From NCBI GenBank assembly GCA_038250835.1, contig JBBSBY010000106.1:1-10546 (forward strand): DNA of 10,546 bases. Reading direction: 5' to 3'. Shown here piece after piece: positions 7,488 through 10,546 of this stretch. The position numbers and the translations under genes were made by a program. Within the stretch, counting starts at the first letter, position 1. Every line of letters starts with the position of its first letter. The notes under the pieces are model-generated. The model was given only the letters and a program-made list of their open reading frames with translations, did not search any database and had not been told where the DNA came from. The DNA is from JBBSBY01 sp038250835. Its GTDB lineage: Bacteria; Desulfobacterota; Desulfomonilia; Desulfomonilales; Desulfomonilaceae.

Positions 7488-7814
7488 ATGATGAGTATAA
7501 TTGCTAAAGTTGCTATTTTGATAATGTTCGTATTAACACTAAATTGCTATGGAGGCCTGGCGATGGAATCAAGCAATAAGAAAATTAAGGTTTATGGCGC
7601 CGACTGGTGCCCGGATGCCCAGCGGGCCCGAAGTGTATTGGACGAACTAAAAGTCGACTATGAGTGGATCGATATTGAAAGCTCAAAAGGAGCTGCTGAG
7701 ACTGTGAGAAATTTAAACAACGGCGAGATAATTTTACCAACCATAATTTTTCCTGACGGATCAAAGCTGGTTGAGCCGTCTAACTCGGAATTGAAATACA
7801 AAGTCCGAGGATAA
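7488..7814 (+). CDS. Glutaredoxin-like monothiol protein with N-terminal signal/anchor
   Basis: A 108-residue protein with a thioredoxin fold of glutaredoxin/mycoredoxin type. IKVYGADWCPDAQRAR (33-48) holds the active site. The usual CxxC is CPDA, with Cys41 kept and the resolving Cys replaced by Ala44, so it can only act as a monothiol. IILPTIIFPDG (81-91) gives the cis-proline (P84). Residues 1-25 (MMSIIAKVAILIMFVLTLNCYGGLA) are a hydrophobic signal or anchor with possible signal peptidase I cleavage after GLA. The LTLNC segment is a poor lipobox. The ATG at 7488 has GCGAGG (7476-7481) six bases upstream. A second ATG at 7563, with GGAGG (7551-7555) seven bases upstream, would give an 83-residue cytosolic form of normal glutaredoxin size. 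It lies 266 bp after the catalase. A role in disulfide or mixed-disulfide reduction is inferred from the family. Confidence 0.8.
   Translation: MMSIIAKVAILIMFVLTLNCYGGLAMESSNKKIKVYGADWCPDAQRARSVLDELKVDYEWIDIESSKGAAETVRNLNNGEIILPTIIFPDGSKLVEPSNSELKYKVRG
7551..7565 (+). promoter_or_regulatory. Internal Shine-Dalgarno and ATG inside the glutaredoxin gene
   Basis: GGAGG (7551-7555) stands seven bases before an in-frame ATG at 7563, exactly at the end of the predicted signal peptide. The Shine-Dalgarno is read in frame as part of Y-G-G-L-A. Initiation here gives MESSNKKIKVYG..., a complete glutaredoxin domain without export signal. Confidence 0.6.
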
Positions 7815-7833
7815 CTTTAAGATTAGAAAAATC

Positions 7834-7902
7834 AATTCTTGGGATATAAAAAGTCGGGGCGCATAGGCATGAGACGCCTATATGCCCCTTACGGCAAGAA
7901 TT
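7834..7902. repeat. Nested palindromic hairpin, REP-like element
   Basis: The inner stem GGGGCGCATAGGC (7856-7868) pairs with GCCTATATGCCCC (7876-7888) across a 7-nt loop, with one G-T wobble and one mismatch. An outer 8-bp stem, AATTCTTG (7834-7841) with CAAGAATT (7895-7902), encloses it. On the plus strand no U-tract follows. On the minus strand the inner stem is followed by GACTTTTTA, so it could terminate leftward transcripts. The GTCGGGGC...GCCCCTTAC layout resembles dispersed GTAGGGGC...GCCCCTAC palindromes known from many genomes. Only one copy is seen in this window. Confidence 0.4.
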
Positions 7903-7955
7903 CCCCAAAAAAGTAAAAAGACTCAATACCTCTTTCACTTGCGCCTTATCCACGA

Positions 7956-7975
7956 AAGTTTTTCCCAAAAAACTT
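7956..7975. promoter_or_regulatory. AT-rich inverted repeat upstream of the flavoprotein
   Basis: AAGTTTTT (7956-7963) and AAAAACTT (7968-7975) form a perfect 8-bp inverted repeat around CCCA. It lies five bases before the CTGTAGC dyad. It may be a weak terminator for upstream transcripts or part of a regulatory region. Confidence 0.3.
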
Positions 7976-7980
7976 CATAT

Positions 7981-7998
7981 CTGTAGCAATCGCTACAG
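7981..7998. promoter_or_regulatory. Operator-like dyad CTGTAGC-N4-GCTACAG
   Basis: Perfect 7-bp inverted repeat with a 4-bp centre (AATC), about 64 bp before the flavoprotein ATG at 8062. The spacing and symmetry fit a dimeric helix-turn-helix regulator site overlapping or near the promoter. No U-tract follows. The regulator gene is not in the window. Confidence 0.45.
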
Positions 7999-8061
7999 AC
8001 ATTCGATATTTGAATACGCTATCCTTGCTCCACAATGAACTCATCAATGGGAGGGGTTAAC

Positions 8062-8739
8062 ATGAATCCGCAAGTCCTGGGAATCTCCGGAAGCCCCATA
8101 GAGAATAGTAATACTGATCGGCTGGTCAAAGCAGTCCTGAATGCGAGCGGCCTGGATGCCGAGTTTATTAAACTGAGTAATATAAATGTGCGAGGGTGTA
8201 GGGCCTGTTTGAAATGCGCAGGAGACAACATTTGCAAACAAACGGATGATTTCCCGGAATTGGGAAAAAAGATGCGGACGGTTCACTCCGTCGTCATAGG
8301 AGCATACACTCCGTACGGCTCGATGGATAGTTTCACAAAAGCATTCCTGGAGAGGTTGTTCTCGCTAAGACACCGACTTGGGTTAAATCGGGGAAAATTG
8401 GCGGTAGTGATTACCACTGGCGGGAGAGACAGTCAAGAGCTTCACGATACAAGCAGACATATAGTTCACGCTCTTCAGGTTGAAGGTATGGAAGTAATAG
8501 GCAAATTGGAAGCAATCGGAAACCTTCCTTGTTTGAGCTGTGGCTATGGAGAAACATGCCCCATGAGCGGCATTCCGCGAGCGTTTCCTGACGACCCACA
8601 AATTACGCCCGAGAAGTTTACCTGTGTAGAGAACCAATCCGATCTGTGGAATGAGGCCCATGAGCTGGGAAAGCGACTAGGCGCCGTAGTTAGGGACAGA
8701 TTCTCTTCGTCGGTAGAGAGCGTCCGGTTGAGTCATTAA
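8062..8739 (+). CDS. Iron-sulfur flavoprotein-like NAD(P)H-dependent FMN reductase
   Basis: A 225-residue cytoplasmic flavodoxin-fold protein. GISGSPIENSNT (residues 7-18) is the FMN phosphate-binding loop of the NADPH-dependent FMN reductase family. GCRACLKCAGDNICK (45-59) contains Cys46, 49, 52 and 58 in a CX2CX2CX5C pattern, the compact [4Fe-4S] motif of archaeal and anaerobic bacterial iron-sulfur flavoproteins (Isf). A second Cys group, LPCLSCGYGETCP (Cys157, 160, 166), is followed by Cys188. APYGSMDS-type residues (AYTPYGSMDSF) lie near the flavin. The start at 8062 is chosen because GGGAGGGG (8049-8056) is five bases upstream; the ATG at 8035 has no such site. Isf proteins carry electrons and can reduce O2 or H2O2 in anaerobes, which would fit near a catalase. 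The exact partner is unknown. The zinc-ribbon gene follows after 52 bp. Confidence 0.85.
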   Translation: MNPQVLGISGSPIENSNTDRLVKAVLNASGLDAEFIKLSNINVRGCRACLKCAGDNICKQTDDFPELGKKMRTVHSVVIGAYTPYGSMDSFTKAFLERLFSLRHRLGLNRGKLAVVITTGGRDSQELHDTSRHIVHALQVEGMEVIGKLEAIGNLPCLSCGYGETCPMSGIPRAFPDDPQITPEKFTCVENQSDLWNEAHELGKRLGAVVRDRFSSSVESVRLSH

Positions 8740-8775
8740 ATAAATTCTAAACACTCTATCACAAAGTTGAAGACA

Positions 8776-8785
8776 GAGGAGGTGA
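8776..8785 (+). promoter_or_regulatory. Near-perfect Shine-Dalgarno for the 51-residue protein
   Basis: GAGGAGGTGA is almost fully complementary to the 16S rRNA 3' end and is six bases before the ATG at 8792. This is strong support that the short ORF is translated, and at a high rate. Confidence 0.75.
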
Positions 8786-8791
8786 GCAGTA

Positions 8792-8947
8792 ATGCCAAAA
8801 TGCGGTTTATGCGGCGGTGAAGCCCCCAGGCTTCCATCCATCACCGAGGACGGTAAATGCGACCTTTGTGGTAAAAAGGTTAAATTGGATGAGAGTCCGA
8901 CTCAACCTGAAAAGAAGGATTCCGGAGCGAGCGGCAAAGGTCAGTAA
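8792..8947 (+). CDS. Small two-CxxC zinc-ribbon-like protein, 51 aa
   Basis: Starts MPKCGLCGGEAPRL and has two CxxC knuckles, C4-G-L-C7 and C23-D-L-C26, 15 residues apart. This is the arrangement of a rubredoxin-like or zinc-ribbon metal site (Zn or Fe). The tail (about 30-51) is charged and probably disordered (ESPTQPEKKDSGASGKGQ). The Shine-Dalgarno (8776-8785) is near perfect. It lies 52 bp after the flavoprotein on the same strand and is probably co-transcribed with it. It might be a small redox or metal partner of that enzyme; this is inference. No aromatic iron-pocket residues of true rubredoxin are visible, so zinc is the likelier metal. Confidence 0.75.
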   Translation: MPKCGLCGGEAPRLPSITEDGKCDLCGKKVKLDESPTQPEKKDSGASGKGQ

Positions 8948-8999
8948 TAATGCTGATCAGTTGAGCTCCTTAGCCAATTTCAAGACACTTTGATAAACC

Positions 9000-9045
9000 A
9001 AGAGTCGCCGGTTTCCATAATTGCGGGATCGACTCGGCGGCTCTT
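9000..9045 (+). terminator. Hairpin after the flavoprotein/zinc-ribbon genes
   Basis: AAGAGTCGCCG (9000-9010) pairs with CGGCGGCTCTT (9035-9045), 11 bp with one wobble. The 24-nt loop holds CGACTC (9030-9035), which can instead pair with GAGTCG (9002-9007). It lies 53 bp after the stop at 8947, where a terminator is expected. No U-tract follows, so its role is uncertain. Confidence 0.35.
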
Positions 9046-9133
9046 CACAAGAAAATGCGACCCGCAGCTTGACCGTTGGTTTGACGAATTTTGTTCCATC
9101 TGAAAGGGGTATGTCTCGAAGTTGTGAATACAT

Positions 9134-9164
9134 TTGACATAACTCTCTGTTTTTGGGCTTTAAT
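9134..9164 (+). promoter_or_regulatory. Candidate sigma-70 promoter for the membrane protein
   Basis: A perfect -35 TTGACA (9134-9139) and a -10-like TTTAAT (9159-9164) are 19 bp apart, slightly long. It would give a leader of about 85 nt to the ATG at 9256. Confidence 0.4.
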
Positions 9165-9255
9165 TACGACATTTAATTAACATCGAGGATTGGTTTCCCG
9201 CTATAATCACAGATCATTCCTAACAAGGCGACAATCGGTAAATGTGAGGACCGTG

Positions 9256-9624
9256 ATGGCAAGTAGAACAGGTGAAAAGATCGGATGGATTGGCGGCTGG
9301 TTAGGGGCGTTTTTCTGGGTGATTATTCTAACAGTGATCTTTCTGGTCCAGGACAAATGGGCTGAAGGCTTTTTAGGGTTGCTCCTGCTTGGTCTTGCAG
9401 CAATATTCATTGTAATTTTCGCTCCCTGGCGGCGCAGTTCGACACCTTTTTGGAAGCTGATGACTCCGAGTTACGTAATATTGTTTGGATCACTCCTTTG
9501 GGCAATTTGGGCATTCGGCGGTATTAAGAATTCCGGCCTTAGCTGGTGGAATCTGTTATTTCTCTTACCGTTATTAATACCCTTAGTCGGTATGGGCGCG
9601 AAAACATGGGACGATACCTATTAG
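9256..9624 (+). CDS. Small four-helix integral membrane protein, function unknown
   Basis: 122 residues from the ATG at 9256, which has TGAGGA (9245-9250) five bases upstream; a GTG directly before it (9253) is an alternative. Four hydrophobic segments are visible: about 11-31 (WIGGWLGAFFWVIILTVIFLV), 39-58, 73-89 (YVILFGSLLWAIWAFGG) and 97-114. A short basic loop (WRRSS, 58-62) follows helix 2 and the tail is acidic (KTWDDTY). I do not recognise the family. The Trp- and Leu-rich composition and the absence of charged residues inside the helices argue against a transporter with a polar path. It has its own promoter candidate and is not clearly tied to the genes upstream. Confidence 0.75.
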   Translation: MASRTGEKIGWIGGWLGAFFWVIILTVIFLVQDKWAEGFLGLLLLGLAAIFIVIFAPWRRSSTPFWKLMTPSYVILFGSLLWAIWAFGGIKNSGLSWWNLLFLLPLLIPLVGMGAKTWDDTY

Positions 9625-9685
9625 CGGAGAATGTTTCGGGTGAAACACGAAAGCAGAATTGTTGAAAGCCGGCCAGTGAGGGCTC

Positions 9686-9787
9686 CTAATTAGCTAACTG
9701 TTCGGCTGACGATGAGGACAACGCAAAGCCCATGAATAATATACCGGCACAAAAAAGCGCCGGCGCCTTAAAGAATCGGCGGGTCAT
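9686..9787 (-). CDS. Short signal-peptide-like protein, 33 aa
   Basis: ATG at 9787-9785 and stop at 9688-9686. TAAAGGAGT (complement of 9795-9803) is a strong Shine-Dalgarno eight bases upstream. The product starts MTRRFFKAPALFCAGILFMG, with a basic n-region and a hydrophobic core, and ends FALSSSSAEQLAN, including a possible S-S-A cleavage site. It lies 121 bp after the arylsulfatase on the same strand. It could be a genuine small exported peptide or a short inner-membrane protein. It could also be the leftover signal peptide of a gene that has decayed, since little mature protein would remain after cleavage. No family is recognised. Confidence 0.5.
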   Translation of the reverse strand: MTRRFFKAPALFCAGILFMGFALSSSSAEQLAN

Positions 9788-9830
9788 TGTTTTGACTCCT
9801 TTAGTTTCGATCTTTAATGGAGGAAGTTGC

Positions 9831-9859
9831 AGGCCGACCCGCAAGCTGTGGGACGGCCT
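9831..9859 (-). terminator. Hairpin after the arylsulfatase gene
   Basis: AGGCCGACCC (9831-9840) and GGGACGGCCT (9850-9859) form a GC-rich stem (6 bp, one A-A mismatch, 3 bp) with a 9-nt loop. It starts 49 bp after the sulfatase stop and before the 33-residue ORF. No T-run follows on the minus strand, so termination would be weak or factor-assisted. Confidence 0.4.
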
Positions 9860-9908
9860 ACATATTTAACAGTTCAAATGACTTTATGGTTTATGCCACC
9901 GTGCCATA

Positions 9909-10546
9909 TTAATGAGGCGCGGACTGCACATGAGTCAGCGGCTTGCCGTCGAGCGCTTCCGCTTGCGCATTCTCAAGATTCTTGATGTCCTCGGGGGACA
10001 ACTTCGGTCTATCTACCTTAATGGTCAGTTTATTGAGCTTGGCGGTCAGCGGGAACGGCGGCTTGTAGTCCGCATCATTCACCCCGGTCAATGTGTCGGA
10101 GCCGATGTCGAAGCTCTCGTCCCATTGCAGGATCATCGGCAATGTGTGCGGCAAGGTAATTTTTTGAACTTCCTTGCCGTCGACTTTAAGATAGCCGGTA
10201 CCGGAACGGCCGAGGCCGCTCAGGTTATTGAAGGCCAGCGTGCCCACACCGAGACCGTCATATTTGAAGTCGAATTCCAGGGTATGTTTGCCGGGAGTGA
10301 GTTCCGGTCCTTCCCACCTGAAACGCTTCAAATCTATGAGATTCCAGAGAAACACCGGTTTATTCTTTAGTAGGTAAAAACCGTAACCGGCAAACCTACC
10401 CCCCGATGTTAGAATCATCCCCTCCGCGCCGCCTTCCGGAACTTCAATGTTTGCCGTGATCGTGTAAGAACTGTTGAGAAGGAACGGTGAATCACCTTGC
10501 GGCAGGCCGACCATGGGTTTGGTATAAACAAACTCATCGCGACCGG
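9909..10546 (-). CDS. Arylsulfatase, C-terminal domain (5' part outside window)
   Basis: The frame is open through the right edge; the ATG at 10514 is internal, because the reading frame continues upstream as GRDEFVYTKP. The 212 visible residues match the C-terminal beta-sandwich of the large (about 750-800 residue) bacterial arylsulfatases. Visible features are NSSYTITANIEVPEGGAEGM, GGRFAGYGFYLLKNKPVF, GKHTLEFDFKYDGLG and the closing LTAKLNKLTIKVDRPKLS block. The catalytic formylglycine (CxPxR) region lies outside the window, so activity cannot be judged. Such enzymes are usually exported and release sulfate from sulfate esters. The acidic and polar tail (NLENAQAEALDGKPLTHVQSAPH) is not part of the fold. 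Confidence 0.8.
   Translation of the reverse strand, partial: GRDEFVYTKPMVGLPQGDSPFLLNSSYTITANIEVPEGGAEGMILTSGGRFAGYGFYLLKNKPVFLWNLIDLKRFRWEGPELTPGKHTLEFDFKYDGLGVGTLAFNNLSGLGRSGTGYLKVDGKEVQKITLPHTLPMILQWDESFDIGSDTLTGVNDADYKPPFPLTAKLNKLTIKVDRPKLSPEDIKNLENAQAEALDGKPLTHVQSAPH

Larger units (their letters stand above)
8948..9255. other. Intergenic region before the membrane-protein gene
   Basis: 308 bp with no gene. It contains the long hairpin at 9000-9045 and a promoter-like pair at 9134-9164. An in-frame TTG at 9190 would extend the downstream protein by 22 polar residues but has no good ribosome binding site. Confidence 0.4.

Noticed and set aside
8035..8061. Upstream ATG of the flavoprotein (9 extra residues)
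   Set aside because: No ribosome binding site. The ATG at 8062 has GGGAGGGG and begins directly with the flavodoxin-fold strand.
9751..9766. GCGCCGGCGC followed by six T on the minus strand, terminator-like
   Set aside because: The palindrome leaves no room for a loop, and the segment is read as codons 7-12 of the 33-residue ORF. A weak terminator is not excluded.
9912..10370. 152-codon plus-strand open frame over the arylsulfatase end
   Set aside because: The minus-strand frame matches a known sulfatase domain. The plus frame has no domain features.

Overview
The window looks like chromosomal DNA of a Gram-negative bacterium. It has AT-rich intergenic regions, roughly balanced GC, Sec-type signal peptides and strong Shine-Dalgarno sites. 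The iron-sulfur-type flavoprotein, paired metallo-beta-lactamase-fold hydrolases, secreted caspase-ankyrin protein and large arylsulfatase would suit an anaerobic or sulfate-reducing member of the Desulfobacterota (old Deltaproteobacteria). That placement is an inference from gene content; no rRNA or other phylogenetic marker is present.

Layout, left to right. A minus-strand RNase Z-like MBL hydrolase (1-723) runs off the left edge. After a 401-bp gap containing a clean operator-like dyad comes a divergent second MBL hydrolase with a C-terminal winged-helix-like tail (1125-2024). Next, behind an extended -10 promoter, is a 752-residue exported protein that joins a caspase (C14) domain, an EF-hand-type calcium loop and about 14 ankyrin repeats (2209-4467). 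Then comes a large-subunit HPII/KatE-type catalase with a Sec signal peptide (4891-7221) and a small glutaredoxin-like protein with an N-terminal signal or anchor (7488-7814). A structure-rich intergenic segment leads to an iron-sulfur-flavoprotein-like reductase (8062-8739), a 51-residue two-CxxC zinc-ribbon-like protein (8792-8947) and a four-helix membrane protein (9256-9624). On the minus strand at the right are a 33-codon signal-peptide-like ORF (9686-9787) and the C-terminal part of a large arylsulfatase (9909-10546) that runs off the right edge.

Theme. Several genes deal with redox or oxidative damage (catalase, glutaredoxin, flavoprotein) and several products appear to be exported (caspase-ankyrin, catalase, glutaredoxin, sulfatase). 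The most unusual signal is shared by the catalase and the glutaredoxin. Each has a signal-peptide start with its own ribosome binding site, and a second in-frame ATG just past the signal peptide preceded by an excellent Shine-Dalgarno (GGAGGA at 5004-5009, GGAGG at 7551-7555). Each gene could therefore make an exported and a cytosolic form, or may have gained a signal peptide in front of an older cytosolic start. With the secreted caspase-ankyrin protein, this suggests an envelope stress or redox module. Co-function is inferred from proximity only.
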